Source of the DNA: Myxocyprinus asiaticus
Lineage: Eukaryota; Chordata; Actinopteri; Cypriniformes; Catostomidae
NCBI RefSeq assembly: GCF_019703515.2
Contig: NC_059379.1
Location: 23,735,880-23,799,879, forward strand
Direction: 5' to 3'
Length of the DNA stretch: 64,000 nt
In this document: positions 23,430 to 35,105 of the stretch, in pieces
Position numbering within the stretch: position 1 is the stretch's first letter
Layout: each line of letters begins with the position of its first letter
Made by a program: the position numbers and the translations under genes
Notes under the pieces: model-generated
Told to the model about the DNA's origin: nothing
Seen by the model: the letters and a program-made list of their open reading frames with translations, nothing else
The model's database searches: none

Positions 23430-23885
23430 CACACTGGCATTCTCGCAGGCCCATTAGATGTGTCGCTGGACCCGTTCCTCGGACCCCTGGTGCGAATTAG
23501 ATGTGAGGCCAGGGAGGAAAGCACGCATTGTGGCCGACGGGCTATAGGCCGGGCCGCCTTCCCCTTTCACCTGCCGCAGGTCTGGAAAGAAAGGCCATCA
23601 AGGATGCTGCTACCCCACATGCCTCGGAACAAGGAGGGGAGCGCGTGCGGCCGTCGGACCCCACTCACGCCATGGCCATTCCATGGACACTTCCACAACT
23701 TTCACGGAGCACCATTGCACAGCGAGGATGACAGTTTCCACTTTATTTTGATTACAATTCTCCCTGGACACTATTTTCCCCATTTATGAACATTTTATGT
23801 TTATTATTATTTTCAGTAAATGCTTCTCCATGACTTGACGCCACACCCACTGTGTCTGTCTCTTGCTCTCCCCGCCACAATGGAA
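23430..23885 (+). mobile_element. Probable LTR-like repeat fragment
   Basis: GC-rich block followed by an AT-rich segment and the end TCTCCCCGCCACA, reminiscent of a retroelement LTR. The long plus-strand frame (23421-23789) has no known domain and very GC-biased composition unlike a host exon. No target duplication was found. Confidence 0.3.
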
Positions 23886-23889
23886 ATAT

Positions 23890-24700
23890 GCATCCTTCAG
23901 ATCTACTGACGTAAACCAGTCTCTGGGACGAATAAATTGAAAGAGCGTTTAGAGTATGAACATTTTGAACTTGTACCTTCTGAGGTGTGTGTTGAGGTTC
24001 CGCAAATCCAGAATGGGACGGAGACCCCCTCTCTCTCATTTGGATGACAAAATACCTGGAGTAAAAGCCCTGACGGCTGACCTCCTGCGATACTACCCTT
24101 ACTGCTCTTTTGCTCATCAAATTGTCTATTTGTTCCTCAGAAATCTGCGCTGGAGAAAAACTGGGATCTTCATTATTTGACACTGCGACCCGCACCCTCC
24201 TTTTCAACGCTCACCTTATGAACAGGGAACAGTGCGGGCAACACTTGGGATTAGCGAGTGCAGCCTGCTCATGTCTGACACTCAGACAGGTAATCCATAG
24301 CAGGTGGGAATCCTTGGGCGAGATCATGGATCCACAAGCGAACAGACGGGAGGGATCTTTTATTTTCCACCTCTCGGTGAGCTTGCAGTTGTCATGACAG
24401 AAACCCAAGCTCAACAACATAGAACCTGCTTACTACAACATGCCACTCGATGCCACACCACCACAACGTGCAGGAGAGGGTAGATGCTATAGCCACTTTA
24501 AACTCACAGAAAAACATCAACCTGGCTTGACATGCTGGTTTACACCACCAAGAGAAACAATATGAACACAGCAGAACAGTATCTGCAACGTACCTGAACG
24601 GCCTGTCTAACAAAATGTTTAGCGACCACTTCTAAGTCCTGCTGAGGATTGCTTCCAAAATTCTTCATGGGGAAGAGAAGGAGAATGAAGAAGGGACCTA
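23890..24700 (-). mobile_element. DIRS-type retrotransposon fragment
   Basis: Reading leftward, a gag-like zinc region (SHLLWITCLSVRHEQAALAN, near 24250-24330) is followed directly by a reverse transcriptase start with the phrase SRQGFYSRYFVIQ (about 24080) and a worn copy of the next RT block. The middle of gag and most of RT are missing, so this is an internally deleted, truncated copy. It occupies the interval where tex2-like SMP exons should lie. Confidence 0.65.
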
Positions 24701-25084
24701 GGGCGGTGACTTATGTAATGGAGGTGGGGCTCCCTTATCACTGCTGCGATTGGTCTGTCAACTGATAGACGTGGTGTCATTGTTTTTTCCGGAGACAGAT
24801 TCCCTTTGTGAGATACTGAACGAATGTTAGAAAGATAACTGGATCAGTCTAGCTCCAAAATGACAGTAAATTACCATAAAAGTATCATAGAAATGGTCCA
24901 TGTGACTATCTAGTCGATATGGCCACTATTATGATATTGTGCTTGGAAAGACATATGGGTGAGTAAATAGTAACAGAACAGGTGAACTATTCCTCCAATT
25001 TTGTGATGTTGCAACTCTTTATCTGTACATGTGTCAGAAATGCTTTAATTTTCTAATTATCTCTGTAGCTGACAGCACTCATGA

Positions 25085-25505
25085 CACTACAAAAAATAAT
25101 TTTCTTCATCTGTAGTTTTGTCTTGTTTTCCAATAAAAATATCTAAACATCCCTAAAACAAGAAAAATGAAGCAAATTTTTTATGTATTTTTTTCTGAGA
25201 ATGTTTATTATACTTACCCCACTGGAATTTTTTCTTTCTTTCTTTCTTTCTTTTTTAGGCATAAACCTCACAAAATGTTTGTTAGATTCATGTTTAAAAC
25301 AAGAAAAAAAAAGAAAAAGAAAAAAATTTGGCAATGGGGTAGAAAAAATAAAATAAACTTAATCCAATGTCTTAAATATCTTATATAATTTTGCTTCTCG
25401 ATAAATATATCTTGTTTTAAGGATGTTTAGATATATATATATATATATTTTTTTTAATTGTATTGGATATAAATACTAATTAAGTGAATGATGTTTTTTG
25501 CAGTG
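25085..25505. mobile_element. MITE with CACTGCAAAAAA ends
   Basis: Starts CACTACAAAAAATAATTTTC and ends TGTTTTTTGCAGTG, inverted. Inside are inverted arms with TTGTTTTCCAATAAAAATAT/CTTGTTTTAAGGATGTTTAG and TTTC/AAAG runs. A second copy is at 30093-30430. Confidence 0.65.
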
Positions 25506-26000
25506 TAGCTTTACACCACAGAAATAGAAACCAAGTAACAAAATGTCCTTGTCATGGCTAGTGACAAAACCTAAGATTTACATAAGAGAGATTTTATCGC
25601 TTGTCACTTTATCTTGTCTGGTTAGCATTTTATTATGAGAGACATTGCTGCTTCATGATAAAGGACAAGTTCTCAGATTGCTATGTCTTAAACCTAATGT
25701 TACTTTTTATGGCTTTGCTTATAAAGTATCAGTATCCTAAAGGAAGCTGGTAGGTCCATAAGTATTACAATTTAATACCACACATTAAAAAATTTCCTTT
25801 CACCTGACAGACATCCCAGAAATAGGTGTCCTGAGAAAAAATCACACTTGTCTCAGTGACAGCCCTAGGCTCTGACAGTGGAGAAACCTGCACTTTTTAA
25901 GCCACTAAGAAAACTAGTCAGTGTGAATCATTTCGCTCTTCATTTCTTGTTTGCTCATATTGGGTTTGCTGATATGGCGTTTTGGAGAGAGGGTGTGTGG
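25506..26000. other. Intronic sequence with no exon seen
   Basis: I searched by eye for the missing tex2-like SMP exons (the region around the TEX2 phrase I-M-R-F-V-D-K) and did not find them. Confidence 0.35.
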
Positions 26001-26686
26001 TTAAAGGAATAGTTCACCCAAAAATGAAAATGCTCTCATCATTTACATCCCAGATATGTAAACACAAACGAAATTTTTTAGAATATCTCAGCTCTGTAGG
26101 TCCATACAATGCAAGTAAATGGGTACCAAAATTTTAAAGCACAAAAAGCACATAAAGGTAGCATAAAAATATTCCATATGATTCCAGTAGTTTAATACAT
26201 GTCTTATGAAGCAATATAATAGGTATGGGTAAGAAACAGATCAATATATCCTGTAAATGTCCTAATATCCTAGGTCAATGTCATTTTTTACTATCAATTT
26301 CCACTTTCACTTTCTTCTTTTTTATTTATGGTAATTCACATTCTTTGTGCATATCGCCACCTACTGGGCAGGGAGGAGAATTTATAGTAAAAAAGGACTT
26401 AAATATTGATCTGTTTCTAACTCACACATACCATATCGCTTTTGGAGATATGGATATAACAAATGGAGTTGTATGGATTGCTTTTATTCTGCCTTTATGT
26501 GCTATTTGAGGCTTCAAATCTTTGGTACCCATTCACTTGTATTGTGATAACCTTGAGAGATGAAATATTCTTCTAAAAATATTTGTTTGTGTTCAGCAGA
26601 AGAAAGAAAGTCACACATCTAGGACGGCATGAAGGTTAGTAAATGATGAGAGAACTTAAATTTTTCTGTGAACTATCCCTTCAAGT
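26001..26686. mobile_element. Long foldback element of the AGTTCACCC family
   Basis: Left end TTAAAGGAATAGTTCACCC and right end CTGTGAACTATCCCTTCAA. Inner arms around 26090-26125 (GTCCATACAATGCAAGTAAA) pair with sequence near 26520-26550 (ATTCACTTGTATTG). Same subtype as the copy at 55053-55695. Confidence 0.75.
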
Positions 26687-26807
26687 AAGTAAATTAGCTG
26701 AAATCGCTTACAACACCTTTAATTGTAAAGGTTCAATTGTAAAGGACTCTATAGCATTTATATTTTCCTAAACCCCAGACTCAAAAGTGTTTTGTGGGTT
26801 CTCTCAG

Positions 26808-26928
26808 GTACAGTTTCTGTTTGCCCCCGAAACTTTATCTAAGAGTCAGACCCAAACTGGGAGAGTGAGAAGTGACTTTCTGTCATGTGACGGAGTGGAT
26901 TGAAAAGAAGCTGCAGGATGAGTTTCAG
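26808..26928 (+). pseudogene. tex2-like: tex2-like SMP exon with nonsense codon
   Basis: The acceptor CTCTCAG joins in phase 2 and reads to PKLYLRVRPKLGE, then TGA at 26866, then EVTFCHVTEWIEKKLQDEFQ and donor GTTAAT. TEX2 has Arg at the stop position, so this is consistent with a CGA-to-TGA change. Confidence 0.85.
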
Positions 26929-27134
26929 GTTAATTTCTATGGTTTTGTGATATTCAGCACTCTTTGAACTTTAAAGCTATGACTCCTTTAAGATATGTAA
27001 TGTATTTAACTATAGATTGGTAAACAATAACAATATATTAATCAAATGGCAGCTGTTTATTTTAATTGAAATATTTTATTCTGTACAATGTCTTAATAAC
27101 AATGAAATAACAAAATGTTCTTGTATTTTTCTAG

Positions 27135-27259
27135 AAAGTATTAGTATTAATATGGATGGCATATACCTGCCACTAATGCACTCTGGGATGGACCTACCAG
27201 CTTCCTCTATGGCATCCACTGACAGGTGCAATCTGGAACACACTGCAGTATCACAGTAG
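27135..27259 (+). pseudogene. tex2-like: tex2-like last exon, frame-shifted
   Basis: Entered in phase 0 the exon reads KVLVLI and then reaches a stop. In another frame it continues as NMDGIYLPLMHSGMDLPAS to TAG at 27257, matching the TEX2 C-terminus. A one-base loss around 27150 explains this. Confidence 0.8.
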
Positions 27260-27299
27260 TGCCTCCTTGTGGACAGACATGAAAATGCATCTCACTCAT

Positions 27300-28260
27300 T
27301 TACTTACTCTCTTTAAAATCAGAATCAGAATCAGAATGAGCTTTATTGCCAAGTGTTCTCACATACACAAGGAATTTTTTTTTTTTTTTTTTTTCGGTGA
27401 TAAGAGAAACAAATGCACACAGAACATTACAGTGAGACACAGAATGTAAAACAAGGTAAGAGTATAAATAGACATACAAATAATAGGACATATAACAGAA
27501 TGGCATTTGTACATGTGCAACTGGTAATGTATATGCAAGGTAGGGGTATGTACAGTTATTGAATTAAATATGTGAATTTACATATGTGCATGAGATATGT
27601 GTTTACATTATTGCACTATGGGAGTCCTGAGGCAGTTTAATTGTTCAAGAGGAAAATGTCCTGAGGGTAAAAACTATTCTTATGCCTGGGATGTCCTGGC
27701 ACTCAGTGCTCTGTAGCACTGGCCAGAGGGCAACAGTTCAAAGAGGGAGTAGGCAGGGTGTGTGGGGTCCAGAGTGATTCTACCAGCACATTTCCTCAGT
27801 CTGGAGATGTACAGGTCTCGGAGGGTGGACATGGGGGCACCAATAATCCTCTCAGCAGTCTTGACTGTCCGTTGTTGTACTTTCCTTCTGTCTGATCTGG
27901 TGGCCGAACCAAACCAGACAGTTATAGATGTACACAGGACAGACTCAATGACGGCTGAGTAGAACTGTGTCAGCAGCTCCTGCAGCAGGCAGGTTGAACT
28001 TCCTCAGCTGGCGAAGGAAGTACAACCTCTGCTGAGCCTTCTTCACAATGGAGTCTATGTGGGTGTCCCACTTCAGGTCCTGAGAGATGGTAGAGCCCAG
28101 GAACCTAAATGACTCCACTGCTGCCACTGTGCTGTTCAGGATGGTGAGGTCGCAGATGAGGCCAATGACCGTGGTGTCGTCTGCAAACTTCAGGAGCTTG
28201 ACAGTGGGGTCTTTTGCAGTGCAGTCATTCGTGTACAGGGAGAAGAAGAAAAAACATCCT
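27300..28260 (-). mobile_element. LINE 3' fragment
   Basis: Minus-strand frames contain VESFRFLGSTISQDLKWDTH and VKKAQQRLYFLRQLRKFNLP, the C-terminal part of a non-LTR retrotransposon ORF2, then RKCAGRI-type sequence toward 27780. The 3' end (CTTGGCAATAAAGCTCATTC followed by TGATTC repeats) is at about 27318-27345. Truncated at 5', with stops. I do not assign a clade. Confidence 0.7.
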
Positions 28261-28399
28261 CTAGTATTAAAGTAAGTTAGATTCAGCTTTATTTAACTAT
28301 TACTGTACAGAGCAAGGTGTCAGTAACCTCCAAACATGTTCTCTCATACGTAATTGAGTTTATTAGACAAATCTCAATACGTTCCCCTTTCTTGGCATC

Positions 28400-28782
28400 T
28401 TAAAGGAATAGTTTACCTTATGCTGTCTAAAACTCATATGACTTTGCTTCTTCTGTGGATCACAAACAAATTTTTCAAGGAGATATGATGTGTTTATATC
28501 CATACAATGCAAGTCAAAGGGGTCCAAAACTTTCAAGCTCCAAAAAAGACATAAAGAAGCATTAAAGTGGTTTAATCCATGTTTTCCAAAGTGATCTGAT
28601 TTTGGGTGAGAAATAAACCAAAATTGTATTCCCTTTTCATTAATAATTTTGACATCTGCAGTCTCCTTGGCGCATTATTCATAATTTAAAGCTGAATTAC
28701 ACTTCCTCGCGCTTTACCCAAGTCAAGATCTATAGTGATAAATGAGCCAAGTTATTGTTTTGGTTGAATTATTCCTTCAGTT
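28400..28782. mobile_element. AGTTCACCC-family element, diverged
   Basis: Left end TTAAAGGAATAGTTTACC; right end GTTGAATTATTCCTTCAG in inverted orientation. The first 150 bases resemble the 55053 copy (TCCATACAATGCAAGTC). No coding content. Confidence 0.5.
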
Positions 28783-28995
28783 AATGCTACCACACCAATG
28801 GCTTACTTTGTAAATAAATCACTTTATTACTTTGTTTGTTTTTGTCATGTCATGAGAACATTTTTTAGATTATAAAACCTTGAAAGCCTAAGATCCACAT
28901 TAGTGTAAATAAAAATAAAAAAATCATCACTGAATTAAATACAGCTATTTTTGCCTTACAGTACATACACATTGCAGATGTTTTTGTTTTACAAA

Positions 28996-29109
<114 letters not shown>

Positions 29110-29510
29110 CATCAATTTTACAGTTTTTGTCAGCTATCATTTCAAGATTTTAATGCCCAACCAAATAGGCATTTGAATGTTACATTGATTTTTATTGAAG
29201 ATTTATGCATTAGAACAACTTTCTCACTGCCTCTCAAAAACTGGGGTGTGCAAAGAAAAACAGAAAATCACCATTATTTCTTTGTTGTCATGCATCTTTT
29301 TATACAAATAATAAATCTGTAATATTTGTGTGTACAATCTGTGTTGTCCTTTAGATGATTATTAAAAGACCCATTTCAGACCCATTTTCCCTATTTCAGT
29401 AGGTAAACGGACACATTTAATTTAACTGCACACACATAATAAACAAACTTGAATGCATTACTTTAATCCTGTATTCTGTTAAACAGGGGATTTCACTATT
29501 ATAGTGAACA

Positions 29511-31114
29511 TTATATATGTCTAACTCTTGAACTGTTGCTGTTCGTTTGACGGCGACTGCTGGTGCCTGGACTGGTAGAGGTGCAGCTTGCATTAGAGTT
29601 GATCCAAGCGCTGGTTCCCTCCCCTGCTTCAACCTCCAGATCGCCAACATCCAGGCTCTCATACATCTGGTTTATCTGCCTCCTTATTTGGGCCATGCGA
29701 CTCTGCATGCGCAACATCTTCCTGCGCAGGTTGGCTGCAATGGCCCTCTGCTTCCGCCGCTCGGCTATATAGCGTTGCTGCAGATCTCGGTAGCAGTTGT
29801 GTTGGGCCTGGTTCTCTCGAAAAAGTATTGTGCCACACCCCATGGAGCACAGCTGTCGCCAGTGGCTGCAGCTCTGGTCATGTGCCTGAGCATCCTTCCT
29901 CAGCACCCGTTCCCCACAGCCCTCATGTGGGCACAATTGCCACTCATATGGACAGTTAGAGATGTGAAGGTACTCATTAGAAAGTGGGAAAGTGGCCTTG
30001 CAGCCCCCCTGTTCATTTCGACACTAAGAACAAAGACACAGGAGTTTTATTTATGTTCACTTTTTGAACAGTGTACAGTACTTTCGTTGCCACACTGCAC
30101 AAAATCATTTTCTTACTCTTATGTTTTGTTTTCCAGTAAAAATATCTTAATATCTTTAAAACAAAAGAAACAAAATGACATAAGATATTACGTCTTGTTT
30201 TCAGAGTAATCTAGCATGATTACATAATCATATTAAGGTAAGATATTAAGATATTTGCCAATGGGGTAAGAAATATACACTTAATTCAAAGGGAAAACAT
30301 GTCTATTTTGCTTACCCCATCGGGAAATATCTTGTCATTTTGCTTCTGAAGTAAATAAATGTGTCTTGTTTTGAGGATGTTTAGATACAGTATTTATACT
30401 GGAAAACAAGACAATGATACTGATTAAAAAAAAATAAAAAAAATAAAATCAAAATTTGCCTACCCTGATCGATAAACGGCCAATAGATTTACTCAGCTTA
30501 AACAAAACAAGCATTTGGTTCTGGTCAATAGACTGCCTACAGCATGGGCATTTCACCTGTCTGAAATAAAAAAGCTGGTTATTAAGCATATACATAACAT
30601 TACAGTAGCTTTGATGCTCAAATGTCCAATTAGATACATGAAAGAGAGTACATGGTAAGTCACAGAGTGCTGATTGTAATATATTGTTAATTTGTTACCT
30701 TTTCATCCACTGTAAAATGCATTCCTTGCAGAAGATGTGGTTGCATTTAAGGCGTACAGGGCACCGTAGAACCGCTTTACAGATGACACAAATCAGATCA
30801 TCGTCCGGGGTATTCACAAACTGCTCCACTTCATAACCACCACTCTAATGTCAAACAAAATATATTTATATTATAATCATATTTAATGTAATTTCATCTC
30901 TACATCATCTTTGTTTATTTGGTAAGAGGAGGGGATAGGCCATATTACTAATAAATGTAAACCCTTAAAACATAAAATTAGTCAGTCCATATACAGTATT
31001 ATCAGGATTTTTAAACATAAGTACAACCTTTTTAAATATACAATACATGTACAGTATTTCTCACAAAGGAAATATAACATCTCACCAAAAAAAAAAAAAA
31101 AAAAAACTCACCAT
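29511..31114 (-). CDS. rnf151: RING finger protein 151
   Basis: Probable E3 ubiquitin ligase; the mammalian orthologue is mainly expressed in testis. Exons: 31112-31114, 30699-30844, 30464-30560 and 29511-30023, total 759 bases with stop, 252 residues (mammalian about 245). All junctions are GT-AG with matching phases. Exon 1 supplies only the initiating ATG, followed at once by GTGAGT; exon 2 begins SGGYEVEQFVNTPDDDLICV. RING C3HC4 ligands: C20, C23, C35, H37, C40, C43, C54, C57 (CNHIFCKEC, CPCC). From residue 83, Cys/His clusters CRNEQGGC, CPYEWQLCPHEGC and CSMGC form TRAF-type zinc fingers. A basic helix (residues about 165-200) and a Ser/Thr-rich tail follow. It lies beside noxo1 in the same orientation, as in mammals. 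Undamaged. Confidence 0.92.
30093..30430. mobile_element. MITE with CACTGC end, second copy, in an rnf151 intron
   Basis: Starts CACTGCACAAAATCATTTTC; contains TTTGTTTTCCAGTAAAAATA and the inverted TTTATACTGGAAAACAAGAC. The right terminal repeat is lost in an A-rich run. It is related to the copy at 25085-25505 and lies in rnf151 intron 3. Confidence 0.6.
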
Positions 31115-33055
31115 TTTCACTATAAGTGTGTTACAAGAACACAGCTGATACAGGCACTGTATATTCTAAAGAACTTGGAGAGCAAAGAGGCAGACACCTG
31201 TCATCACAACTCACAGCTAAAACATCCCAAAGGAGATCAATTTCCAATTTTCTCTTCTTTTCCATTCTAGCACAAGTGACAAATGTGGTTAGCACCTGAC
31301 AACGTTTTACATTAACTACTGGGACACTGTTTTGGTACCATCTAGGTTTTACTCACCAGACAAAGGCATTGCTATGGAAACCACTGAACTTTCAATGGCT
31401 GCCTGCTCTAGAGGCTACAAGCCCTATTCTCTAAACACAGAGCTCTGAATGACCAATGAGAACACAGTAGTCTATTCTGTACAATAGAATATATAATAAA
31501 TTGTTATATGTGAATAAAATATGTACAAATTTGTATATGTTATGCTGTGTTATGTCCTACGCTTTAAATGGATTTGTCCCACACTTTGACAGAATCAAAT
31601 CAATGACACTGTTATTGGAGTAGCATTATAACTCATGTTCTGTATGTGCATGAGACAGATGTTAAAAAGCTTTTAACAATATAGAACACACCAGGTTGTA
31701 CTGGTCATCGTTCACATGTATAATGGAGATATGTCAGTGATTAAGTTATGCCACCCACTTAATAGGAAACTGGACACATTTTTTAATTTGACAGTAATGT
31801 ATAGTGCCCACCATATAAAGCTGACATTGATTTTAAGTTGTATGTTTTAATTTTTTAGCAAAGAACATTTACATGGCAGGTTAAAGGAATTTTATGTCCA
31901 AGCAAAATTGTCCATGTCTAAAAATATAAGAGAGACCAGGGTTATTAGGGCTGCCACTTTTTAGTCCAGTGAATTTCTCAGGGTAGGTTTAATTTTGAAA
32001 GTAAATGTATGCATTGTCACACAGAAAAGTATTGGCTAAAAAAATAATAATAATAATTATAAACATTTACACCATTATTGCCCAGAAAAAAAAGATTGTT
32101 ATCAAATCTTTAATCAATATACTTGTTGCAATATAGCAAATGACTGTTGATCACTATAGGCTGTAAAATTATTTGTTCATGCCATACTGTATGACCAAAG
32201 ATTTTATAGCAAGTCAGTCCACTGCCAGCCATCTTTGGAACTCTCGGAAGGCTATTTCCAGTCATGCCAGTGCAGCTCCTATCTACTTGAGAAAGACCAA
32301 AATCTCAAAAATGGTTGGTCAAGATTACGAACAAAGAACATATTTCAAATCAGCAATAAAATCTGACAATACTGGTATAAATAATTGTGATTCTTTACCT
32401 CATATTACGCTAAAAAACTAAATTTTCCCGGCATATAGCTAATGCGCTTGCACGTTCTCGAGTTGACTGATAGGTGATGTCTGTATCTAAAAGGTGACTG
32501 GCTCTTTTACCTGTAAGGCGGGCCTTCCTTTCTACAACCGTTGACCGTTGGGCACTCAGATCTGCTTGGTTGAGTGTTCCAGTTTCTCCCAATCATTTTA
32601 ATAGAAGTGGCCAATCTCTAATCTCTGGTATGACTCAATATCTTCAGTGGTTACAAAATAAGGGGAATCTGTGAGGGGAAGCTGACTTTGCCAACACATG
32701 TGCACCTGCACTACATCTCAACAAACAAACGATAGAGTTTAATAAAGGCAACAAAGTGTGACAGCTCAAACTGTTTCTGAGAATGTCTGGTTGTAAGCAA
32801 TTAACAAAGGTTTGTGATTTAAGGAAATGTAGTTTCCAACAGATTTACAGAGAAAACATTGCTCATTACTTTGTTAATAGTTACACTTTATTACCGGTAG
32901 TTGCTTTTCATATGTTACTGTAAAATAAACATAATTACAGGCCTAATTGAGGAAAATTTCACCAGACAAACTCAGTCACTGGTGAGAATAATAACTAGGT
33001 TCATGTTCTTCAAAAATAGGTTAATATTTTAATAATATCAATAAAACTTAGGAAA
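31115..33055. other. Region upstream of rnf151, no gene seen
   Basis: The rnf151 promoter must lie at the left of this interval, but no TATA box in a convincing position was seen. The remainder is AT-rich. The 32173-32421 plus and 32410-32592 minus frames have no recognisable domain. Confidence 0.4.
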
Positions 33056-33467
33056 CATAGGTTCCCTGTCTGTCACTCACTCGACGTTGTGTTGATGTAG
33101 TGACACTAGGGGTCACTCTTGGGAGCCCGAAACACCTCTGGTCTTTGAAAAAAGGCCAATGAAAATTGGCGAGTGGTATTTGCATACCACTCCCCCGAAC
33201 ATACCGGTATAAAAGGAGCTGGTATGCAACCACTCATTCAGATTTTCTCTTTGGAGCCGAACAGCCGATGCTTACTGAGCTGAATTCTCATGGCTGTTCA
33301 TTCACCTCTGCTGGATCTGATGCCGCATTTCAGCGGCTTCTCCCCCTCTGCACTGGTGCACTGCAGAGAACACCCCTGGGCGCTTCAGCAGAAATAAAAG
33401 AGTATATTCTGAAAAAAAGAGTATATTTTCTCTAAAAGAGCGGCACACACGGAACGTCTTTTTAAAG

Positions 33468-34034
33468 ATGTCTTTCCGTTTGTGTGTTATTCCTGGTTGC
33501 GGTCGTTATCTCTCTCCTTCTGACGGTCACGATCGCTGTCTTTCGTGTCTAGGCGCTACCCACGCGGAGACAGCGTTCGTGGATGGGTCATGTACTCATT
33601 GCGAGAACATGACCATGGTAACGTTGCGGTCGCGGCTTGCCTTCGTAAGAAAGCAAGCCACCCCAGCGGCTCCCCGCCTCGGTCCTTCTACCTACAGGTA
33701 TGAGGCCGGCATGGCTAGCACTGGGGGCGATTTGGGGACCTCAATGGGACCACCTCTGCCAGGTATCCCCCCACGGACCTCCCATTCTCCAGCACGCTCG
33801 TTTGCCCCGATCGGGCTTCCGGATGAGTCCGCCGGCTCGTCTCACAGTGAGTTCGACCTCTTGTTTGGAGCCCGTGAAGATGATGAGCTCTCGAGCGCAG
33901 CATCGGAGAGTGGGCTCGACCAGTCAGATGCGGAAGCCTCAGCTAGGCTCCCCCCCTCGGGTATGGTCGCCCAGTCACAGGCTGATGCAGAGATGACGGA
34001 CATGCTTTTCCGGCAGCCGCGAGTGTCGGGCTAG
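33468..34034 (+). pseudogene. DIRS gag-like ORF, N-terminal part
   Basis: 188 codons with a Cys/His cluster (CVIPGCGRYLSPSDGHDRCL, then CLGATHAETAF and CTHCENM) that could bind zinc, followed by a Pro/Ser-rich acidic region. It ends at TAG 34032; the family protein continues in another frame from about 34140. Confidence 0.7.
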
Positions 34035-34141
34035 AGTAGAACCCTCCGCTCTCCCCTGAACCCTCACGGCTCGATGATTGGTTCCTGGGCTCGCGGCACC
34101 ACTCACAGCCACGCCCCACCCCAGTTCCTTTCTTCCCAGAA

Positions 34142-34830
34142 GTGCACGAGGAGCTGACAAGGTCGTGGGAGGCACCTTTTACTGCCCGGTCCCAATCTTT
34201 CAGCTCCTCCGCCCTCACTACCCTCGATGATGGGGCGGCCAAGGGGTATTCGGCGATCCCCCCGGTGGATAAGGCACTCGCGGTGCACCTATGCCCGCAG
34301 AGCGCCGCCACCTGGTGTGGGCGCCCGAAACTCTTGTCCAAGGCCTGTAGGTTTACGTCATCCCTGACGGCCAAGGCCTACGGTGCCGCTGGACAAGCCG
34401 CCTCTGCCCTGCACACCATGGTTCTCCTGCAAGTTCACCGAGCCAAGGCGTTAAAGGAACTGCACGAGGGTAGTTCCGCCCCGGGATTGATGCAGGAACT
34501 GCACTCGGCGACCGACCTCACCCTCCGGGTGACGAAGGTCATGGCGCGGTCTCTCAGGTGGGCGATGTCCACCTTGGTGGTCCTGGAGCGCCACATTTGG
34601 CTCAACCTGGTCGAGATGGGAGAGGCCAACAAGGCACGGATCCTTGGTGCCCCCATTTCCCAGGTTGGCCTGTTCAGCGACACCGTCAAGGACTTTGCCC
34701 AGCAGTTCTCGGCAGTGAGGCAGCAGAAGGAAGCTATCCAACACATCCTGCCCCAGCGCGGCTCAAGATTCCGCACCCCATCTGCTCTTCACCAAGGGCG
34801 TCCTCCTGCTCCTGGACAGGCCCGCGGCTG
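34142..34830 (+). pseudogene. DIRS gag-like ORF, C-terminal part
   Basis: Continuation of the gag-like protein, including AAGQAASALHTMVLLQVHRA and KDFAQQFSAVRQQKEAIQHI. After about codon 225 the frame runs into the deletion junction and out-of-frame RNase H sequence. Confidence 0.7.
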
Positions 34831-35105
34831 CGTTGGCACATCAACTGCCTTGAGTTGCTGGCAATTCTGCTTGCCCTGCGAAGGTTCCGGCCGTTGATCC
34901 AGGGCAAAAATGTGTTAGTTCAGACAGACAACACGGCAACGGTGGCATACATCAACTGTCAAGGCGGTTTACGCTCCCTTTGTATGTCACAACTTGCCTG
35001 CCGTCTCCTCCTCTGGAGTCAGCAGCACCTCAAGTCGCTGCGAGCCACTCACATGCTGGGCGACCTCAACACTGCAGCGGACGCGCTGTCACGACAGGTT
35101 TCCCT
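34830..35105 (+). pseudogene. DIRS RNase H remnant
   Basis: In the frame starting at 34558, after the junction: HINCLELLAILLALRRF, then VLVQTDNTATVAYINCQGG (catalytic-type Glu and Asp) and HMLGDLNTAADALSRQ (Asp). The reverse transcriptase that should precede it is absent. Confidence 0.75.

Larger units (their letters stand above)
5826..27259 (+). pseudogene. tex2-like: tex2-like gene, decayed but with intact splice sites
   Basis: TEX2 is an ER membrane protein with an SMP lipid-transfer domain. Exons read here: 5826-7086, 7944-8151, 8327-8600, 9752-9984, 10239-10379, 11910-12009, 13727-13859, 20682-about 20841, 26808-26928 and 27135-27259. Recognisable family motifs include RKLSEAMQEPLSM, YDPETYHPSL, LYLFGRTGWEKEEWF, GRIFWDFLHEKYW, YFMDELTLTELAMG, MTLETKINLSKLGK and MHSGMD. 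Damage: TAG at 6564 and further stops up to about 6700, with a frame change before the membrane segment; a one-base frame shift in the second exon listed; TAG at 8417; TAG at 20842; TGA at 26866 where the family has Arg; and a frame shift in the last exon. The exons for the SMP core are missing between 20850 and 26807. All ends that can be checked keep AG/GT and compatible phases, so this is an unprocessed pseudogene, perhaps a lost duplicate. The intact neighbouring genes argue against random sequencing error. Confidence 0.85.

Noticed and set aside
23421..23789. 122-codon plus-strand frame in GC-rich sequence
   Set aside because: No domain; composition and position fit an LTR-like repeat better than a host exon.
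5826..27259. Sequencing error as the cause of tex2-like stops
   Set aside because: Two neighbouring genes with 12 exons have no frame error, and several changes here are single substitutions to stop codons plus missing exons.
29547..30209. 220-codon plus-strand frame opposite rnf151
   Set aside because: Antisense shadow of the rnf151 last exon, which has clear zinc-finger homology on the minus strand.
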